Positions 36,346 to 46,359 are shown, counted from the first letter of the stretch. The stretch is DNA of 64,000 nucleotides from Candidatus Aminicenantota bacterium (GCA_030603565.1 JAUVXM010000002.1:1-64000), one strand, 5' to 3'. Numbers and translations: made by a program. The notes: generated by a model not told the origin, from the letters alone.

Positions 36346-37424
36346 TTGACAATTTTATATTTTAAAATCTCATATTCATCCAAATAATTACTTTCATTTA
36401 GCCGTCTGGATAGGATATAGAGGTGGTGATTTTCTTTATGGTAGAAATATGAAGGACCCCGCATGGAAAAATCAACCGCATCCGGAAGCTTTACCTCGCT
36501 CAATAATTTACCCTCAAGACTATACAATTGTAAAAGAGCTTTCCAAAGCGAAGAAGCTTTATCATAGTTATTATAGAGTAGACCTATGAATTCATTATCT
36601 GCAAAAACTCCTCTTACCCAGGACATCTTTTGCTTTTCTTTTCTTTCTTTAATCGATTTTCTTTCGTTACGGGCTTGAAGAATTCCTTTTGTTACCTTAG
36701 GCCTCGTGTAATTTTTTGTTTCTTGACCAAAAAATTTCACTTTTTTTGTATTCAGATTCATTTGAATGATTCTTAATCGGCCCTCCCATACATGATAAAT
36801 ATAATCGTTATATATGTAAAAAAAAGATTCTGTTCCAATTGGGGAAATTTCTCTGTATTTTCTATCGAATCCATTTGCTGATTTAAATCCATATTTTAAA
36901 TATATAGGAAGAAGATAATGAATCTCTTTGTTCTCAAAATCTTTATAATAGAGGGAATATTTTTTTCCCGATCGATCTACTTTATATCCACCAATTAATA
37001 CATTTTTTTTAAATAATCGTACATCTGACATACATCCTAAACATAAAATTTCATTTATTCTTACAAACTTAGTTTTTTCAATCCTTTTATATATATAAAT
37101 TTTGCTTGTCATAGCATCTAGGTGTATATAGTAGGGATTTTGATAATCACAATAAAAAGGGCTAAGGAATTCATCAGGGCCACGTCCTCTTCTTCCCCAT
37201 ACTTTAATTAAATCACCGTGGATATTATATAATTTTATATTTCCTTCTTTTGAATCAGGAATTATTAGCATTTCATCTTCTGTTACAGAAAAACATACTA
37301 TATTCATTAGAATTACTTTTTTTTGCAGCAAGGTGGAGCTCTTGATAAGTTTAACTTCTATTCCAAACAATCCATTGGCTATAATAAACAGGAAAAATAA
37401 TGGCAACCAAATATTTTTTTTCAA
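36342..37424 (-). CDS. 6-bladed beta-propeller-type exported protein
   Basis: Signal peptide; LYNIHGDLIKVWGRRGRGPDEFLSPF typical of 6-bladed beta-propeller proteins. Confidence 0.75.
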   Translation of the reverse strand: MKKNIWLPLFFLFIIANGLFGIEVKLIKSSTLLQKKVILMNIVCFSVTEDEMLIIPDSKEGNIKLYNIHGDLIKVWGRRGRGPDEFLSPFYCDYQNPYYIHLDAMTSKIYIYKRIEKTKFVRINEILCLGCMSDVRLFKKNVLIGGYKVDRSGKKYSLYYKDFENKEIHYLLPIYLKYGFKSANGFDRKYREISPIGTESFFYIYNDYIYHVWEGRLRIIQMNLNTKKVKFFGQETKNYTRPKVTKGILQARNERKSIKERKEKQKMSWVRGVFADNEFIGLLYNNYDKASSLWKALLQLYSLEGKLLSEVKLPDAVDFSMRGPSYFYHKENHHLYILSRRLNESNYLDEYEILKYKIVN

Positions 37425-37438
37425 TCAATTTCTCCAAG

Positions 37439-37474
37439 AATTGAGGGGGCAGTTCTTTGGAACTACCCCCTTAA
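37439..37474. promoter_or_regulatory. Long imperfect hairpin AATTGAGGGGGCAGTTC-TTTG-GAACTACCCCCTTAATT
   Basis: Arms of about 16-17 bp with two mismatches; 15 bp upstream of the propeller gene start. Confidence 0.6.
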
Positions 37475-37849
37475 TTCCCCAATAAATATTCAGGTTTTAA
37501 ACTGTTTAGATAATCCTAATTCTCGAATACAATACAGCAATCGCTACCCCTTTTTTTGTATAATAAATTTATTTTTCGCAGAATTTGAAAAATCCCTTTT
37601 ACATAAAGTTTAGTCGTAGAAATAAGCATATATTGGAATTTTTTTTAATTATGAAAATCATTATGTTATTTATAAAATATTTGCTTTTATGCTGTTGATA
37701 GCAGGTGCGGTGATGCTCATTCCGGTTTCGTCGAAAAAATTTAGCGAAGGAAAAGTATTTCGGAATAATAAATTTAAAATCAAAGGGTGAAAGTAGTATA
37801 TCAATTAAGATCTCCTGAATTATTCACGAGTCGAGGATGCCGCTACCCT

Positions 37850-38290
37850 TCAGAGCCCGGCCCAGAAAAGCAGCCGGGTCAGAAAATAGGTAATCACTGC
37901 TACTGTAAAAAGGGAAGCAAGCGTGGGTATATATTTTTGTTTTTCCAGATTATTTGCCAGAAGACCGGGAATTACCCAGCCTATAGCTTTTAGCTCAAAA
38001 GAGGCAGGAAAAATATGAGGAAGCACTAAAAACCACAGCTGCGTCCATAATGCCCCCAAAAGCACAAGCATTACAAAACGCCTTTTTCCAAACAGAATAA
38101 GATAGCGGGATAAGAATTTATAACAATAAAGGCTCACAAAAGCGATCAGAACCGTTGCCAGCGCTCTTAACGGTTGGTCAAGGTAAAGGGCGATATAGGC
38201 AGGCACAATAATCCCGCCGGGATATATATCCATAATCTCAATATAAAGAACTGCAACCACAAGGCCGATAAAAAATGTTTCATACTGCAT
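37850..38290 (-). CDS. pgsC: Poly-gamma-glutamate biosynthesis protein PgsC/CapC
   Basis: MQYETFFIGLVVAVLYIEIMDIYPGGIIVPAYIALYLDQPLR; multi-TM; start trimmed from 38374 to 38290, slightly overlapping pgsB. Confidence 0.92.
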   Translation of the reverse strand: MQYETFFIGLVVAVLYIEIMDIYPGGIIVPAYIALYLDQPLRALATVLIAFVSLYCYKFLSRYLILFGKRRFVMLVLLGALWTQLWFLVLPHIFPASFELKAIGWVIPGLLANNLEKQKYIPTLASLFTVAVITYFLTRLLFWAGL

Positions 38291-39440
38291 AATACTCACC
38301 TGCCTTCTGCCAATACTTGACAAGCTCCTCCCCTGCTCCTCCCATATTTCCCATCCCGATAACAACCGCTTCATCCCGGCTTATTTCTAAAAGAGAGTCC
38401 ATTATCTTTTCCGCCTTTTTTTCCTTTAACACGGAAAGCTTGCTCCTGCAGGGGAATTTTCTTAATTTTCGTTTAAAAGACAGCGCATGTTCCCCGGAAA
38501 GGACCAACCTGTCAAATTCCGGAAAATCTCCCCGTTTTACAGCTTTCAGCCACTGAAGAGTCCTGCCGCCCCGGTCTCCACGCAGATTCAAGAGGCCGAT
38601 AAATTTTTTCCCTGCCAAGGATTTTACTTTGTTAATCTTCTCCAGAACCTGTCTGGTAGAAATGGGGTCATTGGCAGCAAAAGCACTCAGAAAATGCCAA
38701 ATACTTCCCCCCTCACCCATCGGGATTTTCCAGGCTTTAAGGCAGCCAAAATCGGGCTGAACGCTTGCAATCCCCTTTTTTACCTGGCTGCGGTCAATCC
38801 CAAGATGGTCAGAAACCGCTAAGCAAAGCCTGATATTCTGTTCAAATTTATTAGCGGTCGAGGATAATTTGTAAAGCGGGAAATCATTAAAAATCTCCTG
38901 GGAAACAGAGATCACTTTTGACCCGGCTTTCCGCGCCTTCTCCTGAAATACCGGATACATCTCTTCTGTGGGAATAAATACTGTACTTCCCCCAGGAACT
39001 GCCGCAGAAAAACAGGCCGCAGCTTCTTCTTTTGTTGTCCCCCAATGTTCGATATGATCGACCCTGACATTGGTAATGATCAATATATGGGGCCTTAATA
39101 TCCGGCCTGATTCAACCAGCATAGACTCGGGTTGAATACTCATCATTTCTGACACAAGTACCTGCACATTCAGATCCTCTCCAATTTTCAGGAGATTTTT
39201 CTGCTCCAAAATGGAGGGAGGGCTGCGGCGGATGATCTCTTTTTCCTTTCCGTCGGGAAAAATTATAACCGGCTTTGAACCTGTAGTTTTTGCTAAAACA
39301 GAAAATCCAGCCTGGTTAAGTATAGAGGCAATCAACCTGGTAACACTCGATTTTCCCCGGGCTCCGGTGATACATATCCGCAAAGGGATATAGCGATATT
39401 TTTTCTTTATCCTGATGCGTTCGCTCAACAGGTAAGCCAC
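38280..39440 (-). CDS. pgsB: Poly-gamma-glutamate synthase PgsB/CapB
   Basis: ICITGARGKSSVTRLIASIL (Mur ligase-type P-loop), ITNVRVDHIEHWG, LLNLRGDRGGRTLQW. In-frame TM lies upstream of the GTG start. Confidence 0.93.
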   Translation of the reverse strand: MAYLLSERIRIKKKYRYIPLRICITGARGKSSVTRLIASILNQAGFSVLAKTTGSKPVIIFPDGKEKEIIRRSPPSILEQKNLLKIGEDLNVQVLVSEMMSIQPESMLVESGRILRPHILIITNVRVDHIEHWGTTKEEAAACFSAAVPGGSTVFIPTEEMYPVFQEKARKAGSKVISVSQEIFNDFPLYKLSSTANKFEQNIRLCLAVSDHLGIDRSQVKKGIASVQPDFGCLKAWKIPMGEGGSIWHFLSAFAANDPISTRQVLEKINKVKSLAGKKFIGLLNLRGDRGGRTLQWLKAVKRGDFPEFDRLVLSGEHALSFKRKLRKFPCRSKLSVLKEKKAEKIMDSLLEISRDEAVVIGMGNMGGAGEELVKYWQKAGEYYAV

Positions 39441-39503
39441 AAGAAAGGCAAGGCTTCCGGCTGTGGCAATAAGTCCGTTAATTAGAAACTCCGTTTTTCG
39501 ATA

Positions 39504-39536
39504 GGGACAGTCCCTCTCCTTAAAAAGGACTATCCC
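39504..39536. repeat. REP-like hairpin GGGACAGTCC-N13-GGACTATCCC
   Basis: 10-bp arms with one mismatch, next to the pgsB 5' end. Confidence 0.5.
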
Positions 39537-39556
39537 GGTCGTTTATAGTCTTAAAG

Positions 39557-41860
39557 TTAAAAAGGGCGCCTTGCTGCAGTCAGGACTCTCAAGAAAGTCC
39601 CGGAAATCACATTCCGGAAATCCCCTCTATCATATTCAGCCTTAATGATCTCAGATATCACATCTACCATCTGCCCTTTCCCAGCATCTTTCCACACACA
39701 GTCTTCATTAACGATCATCAAATGTTCGGTCCCTACTGCTTCTTTAGCATTAGTGAGAATTTTAAAATACTCAGCCGCAGCCGCACCTTTGGCAAGAACC
39801 AGCCCTACAGCCGCTTCTTTTTCCTTAACCAAATCAAGCACATCCTGTTCCGGGAGGTTTTCCTCCAGTAGAACAAAAGGTTTTTTTGAAGCCTTTAAAA
39901 GTGCTTTTGCCTGAGCAGTATCGGTTCCTTTAACCATAAGGAGAAGACCGCTCCGGTTAATACCTTTTAGAATCTGTTTTCCGTTTTCACTAAGTTCCTC
40001 ACCCTCAAAAAGAGCCGCTGGATTATCAACTATAACAAAATAAGCCCCTTGTTTGGCTAAAACTTCAGCCCATTTCGGATCATCTTTGAAAGAATTGAGC
40101 CCCTTAAGCCCTGCCAGAATCGTAGTCTTTCCAGCCCGGACTGCCCGGCTAATTCCATTAGAGGGAGAAAATCCCTCAAGCCCTTCAGCTGCGTGTAATT
40201 TTTCAGCAGTAGTAAAAAGATTGTTTATTATATCAATCCTGAGCTCATCTCCGGAGAGTCCTTCTTTTTCGCCGATAATCGAAAGCTGTAGATCAACATA
40301 TGAGTCTTTAACATCTTTTTTATGCTCTACAACATTAGCTAATTTATCCAGCTTAAAATTAATAAGATCCTGGTATTTCAGGTTATAGACGGCCTGCCGC
40401 TGCGGTTTTATAAAATCACCCGGCTCATCAGCCATAATCTTGGTTGCAGTGTGGATAAAATCTCCTACTCTTTTTAATATATAAGGTTTGACGAGATCAG
40501 TATCATCCCGGACCTGGTGATATTTAAAATGGTGTCCTGCTGTCATTACCCCATAAGCCGGAACTCCTTTAGCAAGGAAAGGAGAATGGTCTGAACCACC
40601 GGGGCCGCCGCGTCCGGGTTTGACATATTCCAGCATCTCCTTGGAAATCTTTTCCTTCACAGCATCCCAAATCCAGGGACCATAATACACTCCGTTGAAA
40701 GGCACTATTCCATTCCCATGTGCAACCATATCCATATTAAAGTAAGTGATTGTCTTTTCGATCGGATGGGTGGGATGCCCACAATAATGCCGCGAGCCGA
40801 GCAGGCCCATCTCTTCTCCGGCCCAGGCAGCAAAGATCACTGTTCTTTTCGGTTTTGCCTTGTTAAGTTTCATAATGCGGGCGATCTCCATCATCACAGC
40901 AGATCCTGAGGCATTGTCATTAGCTCCATTGTAAACATCTCCATACGGGCTTACTCCCAGATGATCCATGTGTCCGCCGATAATAACATGTTCATCTTTC
41001 ATCTGCTTGTCGCTTCCTGTGATCTTGGCTAAAATATTTCTTGTCTTTCTTTCCGGGTCAAATTCCGCATCAACTGAAATATAAACCTTTACGCCCGTGG
41101 CAAAAGACATGGGTTTTCCTTTGTCATCTATCTCCTGAAAAGGATAGCGGAGGTCGGTTTTAAGTTCTTTAAAAATAAACTCTGTGATTCTGCTTTCCGC
41201 TGATAATATGACAAAATGCGGATCATAAAGTTCTTTACTTAGTCTGAGCCTGAAATAACGGCTCTGGCTTGAGGCGCGGTTGAAACCGATAACACCCACA
41301 GCGCCCAGTTTTTTTGCTGCTGTGATACGGTTGTCCATCTTGGCTTCTTCCTCAAGCTTATCAGCAAGCTTTGCTGGAGCCCCGGTTGTAAAGAGAACGA
41401 CTTTCCCTTTAACATCAACATCAGCATAGTCATCATAGCCTTTTTTTGGAGCATGAATACCGTAACCGGCAAAAACAACCTCAGCCACAAAATGTCCGGA
41501 GCCTGAATATCTCTGAACCCTCCAGTCTTCACCATAATAAAAATCACGATGCAGTTTATCTGTCCAGACCTCAAAAGATGCTCCCTGATTCACATACCTG
41601 TACTCTACTTTAAATTCCTGAAAATAGGACCCATTATCTCCGGCCGGCTCCAATCCCCACTGCTTAAACTTGGCTGCAATATATTCTTCACCCATTACTC
41701 CGCCGGGATGGCCGCTTTGCCGCCCCTGCATGCAGTCGCATGCCAGGTCTTTAATGTAGCTCAAAGCTGCCATTTCATCAAAAGCCAGTCTCTTGTCTTT
41801 AGCTAAAGACGGGGTGGTAAGTAGAATTAATACAAGTATAAGTCCAATAGCTTTTTTCAT
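39557..41860 (-). CDS. M28 family metallopeptidase with PA domain
   Basis: Signal peptide; HVIIGGHMDHLGVSPYGDVYNGANDNASGSAVMMEIAR; FAAWAGEEMGLLGSRHY; GGSDHSPFLAKGVPAYGVM. Confidence 0.95.
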   Translation of the reverse strand: MKKAIGLILVLILLTTPSLAKDKRLAFDEMAALSYIKDLACDCMQGRQSGHPGGVMGEEYIAAKFKQWGLEPAGDNGSYFQEFKVEYRYVNQGASFEVWTDKLHRDFYYGEDWRVQRYSGSGHFVAEVVFAGYGIHAPKKGYDDYADVDVKGKVVLFTTGAPAKLADKLEEEAKMDNRITAAKKLGAVGVIGFNRASSQSRYFRLRLSKELYDPHFVILSAESRITEFIFKELKTDLRYPFQEIDDKGKPMSFATGVKVYISVDAEFDPERKTRNILAKITGSDKQMKDEHVIIGGHMDHLGVSPYGDVYNGANDNASGSAVMMEIARIMKLNKAKPKRTVIFAAWAGEEMGLLGSRHYCGHPTHPIEKTITYFNMDMVAHGNGIVPFNGVYYGPWIWDAVKEKISKEMLEYVKPGRGGPGGSDHSPFLAKGVPAYGVMTAGHHFKYHQVRDDTDLVKPYILKRVGDFIHTATKIMADEPGDFIKPQRQAVYNLKYQDLINFKLDKLANVVEHKKDVKDSYVDLQLSIIGEKEGLSGDELRIDIINNLFTTAEKLHAAEGLEGFSPSNGISRAVRAGKTTILAGLKGLNSFKDDPKWAEVLAKQGAYFVIVDNPAALFEGEELSENGKQILKGINRSGLLLMVKGTDTAQAKALLKASKKPFVLLEENLPEQDVLDLVKEKEAAVGLVLAKGAAAAEYFKILTNAKEAVGTEHLMIVNEDCVWKDAGKGQMVDVISEIIKAEYDRGDFRNVISGTFLRVLTAARRPF

Positions 41861-41966
41861 AGATACCCTCCATAATTAAATTAAGAATTTTTATTATACA
41901 TAAAATGAAATGCAAACAAAACCTTGAATCGACTTGACCTTTATGAGAAAATTTTTTACATAAAAT

Positions 41967-43175
41967 ATGAGACTACTTTTATCTGTCGTTGTCATTTTGG
42001 TGATCGCCCTTTTGGGATCTCGCCTTACATTTTTAAACCGCCGCCTTCCCCTTGGTTTTAAAAACATATTATTTACAGGAGCTGAATACATATTCATCGG
42101 GGTTATCTTAGGTAGAATGGGCCTTAATCTTATAGATGCCCGGTCTTTAAATAATCTGGAACCATTTATAATCTTCGGGCTTTGCTGGATCGGCTTTTTA
42201 TTTGGCCTGCAATTCGAATTCCGTCAGCTCAAAAACCTGCCGCGTTTCTACTTTTCAATCTCGGCCATACAGGCCTTTATTACTTTTTTAATCGTTAGTT
42301 TTGCGGTTTATCTATCATTTAGAGCACTGTTTTCGATACCTAAAAACACCCTGTTAATAATGGCCATTACCCTAGGAAGCGTAGCCTCTTGTACAGCCCA
42401 ATCTGCCCTTGCCATAGTAAGTAATAACTATCAGTTTGAAAACCGCAAGCTTTTAGCTCTTTTGCGTTATATCTCCAGTGTTGACGGAATCTTTGCCTTG
42501 GGTTTTTTTACTATTGCTATTTGGATAATGCCAGGCGTTAATAATGCTGACTTTAGCTTAGCAAGGTCTCTAAGATGGTTTATTTTATCAATATCTTTAG
42601 GAATCCTCTCAGCGCTCATCCTTATTACTCTGAGTAAGACAAAATTTTCTCAACAGGAATTCCTTGTTTTTTTAATCGGGACAGTTCTATTCTGCGGCGG
42701 ATTAGCATCGAAAGCAAACTCTTCACCTCTTGTGATCGGCTTTATCTGTGGGACTATTACAGCAAACTTCTGCCGGCACCGCCTGCGTGCCCTGGCAACT
42801 ATCATTCATTCTGAAAAATCCATTTATATTATTCTGCTCATTATAATCGGGGCAAGCTGGTCTTTTAAATTAGGTTATATTGTTTTGATCACAGGGATAT
42901 ATTTTTTAACAAGGACAATTGGCAAAGTTATTGGAACATTTACGGCCACAAGAATATTTAGAACAGAATTTTATACTCCCCCCGCTCTCGGTTTAGGCCT
43001 TCTTTCTGAAGGTGGGTTGACTATTGCAATAATAATTAATTTCAAACTCCTCTATCCCTCTTTATCAGATTACCTGGTAACAATAATCATATTGTCCCTG
43101 TTTGTTAATGAACTCATAAGCCCTAAGTTTATTCTCTATCAACTAAAAGGTTTTAAAAAGATAACAAAAAGATAA
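41967..43175 (+). CDS. Cation:proton antiporter-like membrane protein
   Basis: 402 aa, multiple TMs, LGLLSEGGLTIAIIINF; overlaps the next antiporter gene by 1 bp. Confidence 0.75.
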   Translation: MRLLLSVVVILVIALLGSRLTFLNRRLPLGFKNILFTGAEYIFIGVILGRMGLNLIDARSLNNLEPFIIFGLCWIGFLFGLQFEFRQLKNLPRFYFSISAIQAFITFLIVSFAVYLSFRALFSIPKNTLLIMAITLGSVASCTAQSALAIVSNNYQFENRKLLALLRYISSVDGIFALGFFTIAIWIMPGVNNADFSLARSLRWFILSISLGILSALILITLSKTKFSQQEFLVFLIGTVLFCGGLASKANSSPLVIGFICGTITANFCRHRLRALATIIHSEKSIYIILLIIIGASWSFKLGYIVLITGIYFLTRTIGKVIGTFTATRIFRTEFYTPPALGLGLLSEGGLTIAIIINFKLLYPSLSDYLVTIIILSLFVNELISPKFILYQLKGFKKITKR

Positions 43176-44491
43176 TGTTAAATAAAATAATCAGCCTTTT
43201 TCTTGCCCTTGCGACCATGTTTTTCATCGTTCATGCCGGACTAAAATTAAATCAGAAAAACTGTCCTGTACTTGTTCTCGGTTTTATCCTTATCGCTGCC
43301 TACTGTATCGGTCAATTATTAGAAAAAATAGGGCTTCCAGGCATAGTAGGTTATATCTTAACAGGCCTTTTTATGGGTCCCTATTTCTTAAAATTCTACA
43401 CAAGCTCTGCAATCAATGAGCTGAGTTTCATAAATAACTTAGCGCTCGCTTTCATCGCCTTTTGTGCCGGAGGTGAATTACGACTTTCAAATATACGCCG
43501 TATTTTAAAACCCATCATTTATTATATTTCCGGAATTACTCTTGTAGTATTTACAGGGGTCACATTATTAATTTTTTCTATATCCAACCTTATCCCTTTT
43601 CTAAGGGGGCTAAGCCCGGAAGTCAAGCTTGCTGTCTCGGCTATTTTTGGGGTCATCACTGTAGCACGTTCTCCCTCATCCGCTATTGCCATTATAAGCG
43701 AAACAAAAGCTAAAGGTCCCTACACTGACTTAGTATTAAGTGTATCAGTCGCCATGGATGTTATTATCATCATGCTCTTTGCTGTTATCATATCAGTCTG
43801 TCAAATTTTTATACATACAAAAGACGGAATGGATTTATCTTTTATAGCAGTACTTATCTTTGAAATCGCTATTGCTTTTCTACTTGGTTATCTGTTAGGG
43901 AAATTTATTGTTTTTCTAATTGAGAAAGCAAAAGTCGAATTTGCTTTTGTTATTATAGCCATGGGTTTTTTTGTAATAGAATTTTCCCGCCTTTTAGGCA
44001 AATATTTACATGAAGTCCATAATATCGGGTTTGAGATAGAACCTCTTCTAATCTGTATGGCAGCGGGTTTTACTGTGCAAAATTTTTCTGACTATGGCAA
44101 AAATTTTCTAGAGAGAATGGACAGGGTTTCACTTCCGATCTATATTGCCTTTTTTGCCATGACAGGAGCTGCAATGAACATCGATATACTACGCACAGGT
44201 TGGTTATTTGGACTTATTATCGTTGCGGCACGTTTAATATTAATCAATATCGGCTCATATTTCAGTGGAAAACTTTCCAAAACTTCACCAAAGATCTATA
44301 AAAATGCCTGGTTAGGCTTTATTACTCAGGCAGGTGTAAGCTTAGGGCTGTTGACAGAAGTCGTGCGACGATTCCCTGATATTGGACCCTCTATCCAAAC
44401 CATCCTCATTGCTGCTATAATAATGAACCAGATAATTGGTCCTATAGCTTTTAAATATGGGCTTAAAAAAGTGGGTGAGACTAATGTATAA
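43175..44491 (+). CDS. Cation:proton antiporter (CPA2-like)
   Basis: LLEKIGLPGIVGYILTGLFMGPYFL; ITVARSPSSAIAIISETKAKGPYTDLVLSVSVAMDVIIIMLFA. Confidence 0.88.
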   Translation: MLNKIISLFLALATMFFIVHAGLKLNQKNCPVLVLGFILIAAYCIGQLLEKIGLPGIVGYILTGLFMGPYFLKFYTSSAINELSFINNLALAFIAFCAGGELRLSNIRRILKPIIYYISGITLVVFTGVTLLIFSISNLIPFLRGLSPEVKLAVSAIFGVITVARSPSSAIAIISETKAKGPYTDLVLSVSVAMDVIIIMLFAVIISVCQIFIHTKDGMDLSFIAVLIFEIAIAFLLGYLLGKFIVFLIEKAKVEFAFVIIAMGFFVIEFSRLLGKYLHEVHNIGFEIEPLLICMAAGFTVQNFSDYGKNFLERMDRVSLPIYIAFFAMTGAAMNIDILRTGWLFGLIIVAARLILINIGSYFSGKLSKTSPKIYKNAWLGFITQAGVSLGLLTEVVRRFPDIGPSIQTILIAAIIMNQIIGPIAFKYGLKKVGETNV

Positions 44492-44502
44492 AGGAGAAAA
44501 TC

Positions 44503-44970
44503 ATGCGGATTACTGATTATTTAAACAAAGAGTGCATTAAAATACCCCTATCTAAAACAACCAAAAAGGAAATAATAGAAGAACTATTAGAGCTCATCCT
44601 ATCAGTTAATCCCGAAATTGACAAAGAAAAAGCATTCCACTGCCTTATTGAACGTGAAAAAGTAGAGACAACCGCCATAGGAGACTATGTAGCGATTCCC
44701 CATGCGAGAATAAAAAACCTGGCAAAGATTTATCTCGCTTTTGGATTATCTGAAAACGGTATCGATTGTCACTCGATAGACGGCGAATGCGTTAAGCTTT
44801 TTTTCCTGATCCTTTTTCCTGAAGAGGAGATCAATGCTCAATTAAAGTTCCTAGCCCGTATTTCCCGCCTCCTTAAGGATAAAAACCTCCGTACTAAACT
44901 ATTTAAGTGTAAAGACCATGAAAAAGTAATAGATGCCTTTAAACAATACGAAGAGCATCATTTCCAATGA
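44503..44970 (+). CDS. PTS EIIA type-2 (EIIA-Ntr-like) domain protein
   Basis: REKVETTAIGDYVAIPHARIKNLAKIYLAFG with active-site His in IPH. Confidence 0.9.
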   Translation: MRITDYLNKECIKIPLSKTTKKEIIEELLELILSVNPEIDKEKAFHCLIEREKVETTAIGDYVAIPHARIKNLAKIYLAFGLSENGIDCHSIDGECVKLFFLILFPEEEINAQLKFLARISRLLKDKNLRTKLFKCKDHEKVIDAFKQYEEHHFQ

Positions 44971-44986
44971 TCGGCAGGACAGTAAT

Positions 44987-45316
44987 ATGAAACTTGTAAT
45001 AATTTTCCTCAATCAAATCGAATACCTGGACGATCTGCTTGCTGCATTTCTTGAAATAGGAGTGCCCGGTGCTACAGTTTTAGATTCAGTCGGAATGTGG
45101 CATGTCATAAGCCATGATATTCCTATATTCGCAGGATTAAGAGACGCTTTTGCCGGAAGCAGTCCAACTAATAAAACAATCCTGATTGTAACTCAAGAAG
45201 ATCGAATCGACCAAATAGATGAAGTATTACAGGATATCACAGGATATCCGGATGAAACAGGCATAGCAAAGATGGTTTCTCTGCCGGTCGATAAATTGTT
45301 CGGTTTTAAGTTTTGA
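44987..45316 (+). CDS. PII-like regulatory protein
   Basis: MKLVIIFLNQIEYLDDLLAAFLEIGVPGATVLDSVGMWHVI ferredoxin-like PII pattern; start moved from 44933 to 44987. Confidence 0.6.
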   Translation: MKLVIIFLNQIEYLDDLLAAFLEIGVPGATVLDSVGMWHVISHDIPIFAGLRDAFAGSSPTNKTILIVTQEDRIDQIDEVLQDITGYPDETGIAKMVSLPVDKLFGFKF

Positions 45317-45363
45317 GAAACTCAAGCTATTTGATTTAAAATAGGCATACAAAGGAGACAAAT

Positions 45364-46185
45364 ATGAAATATTTTAAGATGAGATTTTTTATGTTAGGCA
45401 TTTGTTTTGGATTGATGCTTGGCACTGCCAATATTAATGCTCTGGAAGCTGAAGGAGAGCAAGCAAAAGATGGGATCAATGTAACAATATTGTATGACAA
45501 TTATATCCATACAGAAGGGACAAAGGCAGATTGGGGATTCTCCTGCCTTATCGAAGGCACAGAAAAAACCATTCTCTTTGACACAGGGACAAAACCTGAT
45601 ATTCTCTGGCACAATATAAAAAAACTCAACATCGATATCAATAAAGTTGAGCAGATCGTGATCTCTCATGAGCATGGGGACCATTTCGGAGGCCTATTTT
45701 CATTTCTTGAAAAAAAGACCGATGCCCCTGTCTATATCCCGGCATCATTTTCTGATGCCTTTGTAAAGAGGACAGAAAAAGCCGGAGGAAAAGTTGTCAA
45801 GGTCACAGAACCTGTGGAATTATGCAAAAACGTTTACCTGACCGGTGAGATGGGAACCGGCATCATTGAACAATCACTGATATTTGATACCAGCAAAGGG
45901 CTGGTTGTCATAACAGGCTGCGCTCATCCCGGAGTGACAGAGATCGTCAACAAAGCACGCGAGATTCTAAACAAAGATGTTTATTTTGTTTTGGGCGGCT
46001 TCCATCTGATGCAAAAATCTCAGGCCCAGGTACAGGCTATTATCAAACAATTCGAAGCAGCAGGAGTAGTCAAATGCGGGGCCACCCACTGCACCGGCGA
46101 CAAACAGATCGAGTGGTTTAAAGAGGCTTATGGCGATAATTATGTCTCAATGGGGGTCGGGAAAATAATAAAAATCATCGAGTAA
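45364..46185 (+). CDS. MBL-fold metallohydrolase
   Basis: IVISHEHGDHFGG, TGCAHPGV, FHLM; signal peptide. Confidence 0.92.
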   Translation: MKYFKMRFFMLGICFGLMLGTANINALEAEGEQAKDGINVTILYDNYIHTEGTKADWGFSCLIEGTEKTILFDTGTKPDILWHNIKKLNIDINKVEQIVISHEHGDHFGGLFSFLEKKTDAPVYIPASFSDAFVKRTEKAGGKVVKVTEPVELCKNVYLTGEMGTGIIEQSLIFDTSKGLVVITGCAHPGVTEIVNKAREILNKDVYFVLGGFHLMQKSQAQVQAIIKQFEAAGVVKCGATHCTGDKQIEWFKEAYGDNYVSMGVGKIIKIIE

Positions 46186-46258
46186 ATAACACCCGGCAGT
46201 TACGCGTTGCAGCAATAAGAGCATCCAGGTCAATAACCTTAACGTCCTCAATAGATAG

Positions 46259-46281
46259 AGGAAGCAGGGGAGATGCTTCCT
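46259..46281. promoter_or_regulatory. Hairpin AGGAAGCA-GGGGAGA-TGCTTCCT
   Basis: Perfect 8-bp arms, intergenic upstream of the MNT/HEPN pair. Confidence 0.4.
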
Positions 46282-46359
46282 GCAAATGAAAAACTATATA
46301 CTGATTGACGAAATAGCTTTATTCTTATATTATTAATGACAATTGAGGGTGGAAAGGCA

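Noticed and set aside
37692-37790. Short hydrophobic frame MLLIAGAVMLIPVSSKKFSEGKVFRNNKFKIKG*
   Set aside because: Too short and AT-biased; could be a leader or a remnant but not supportable.
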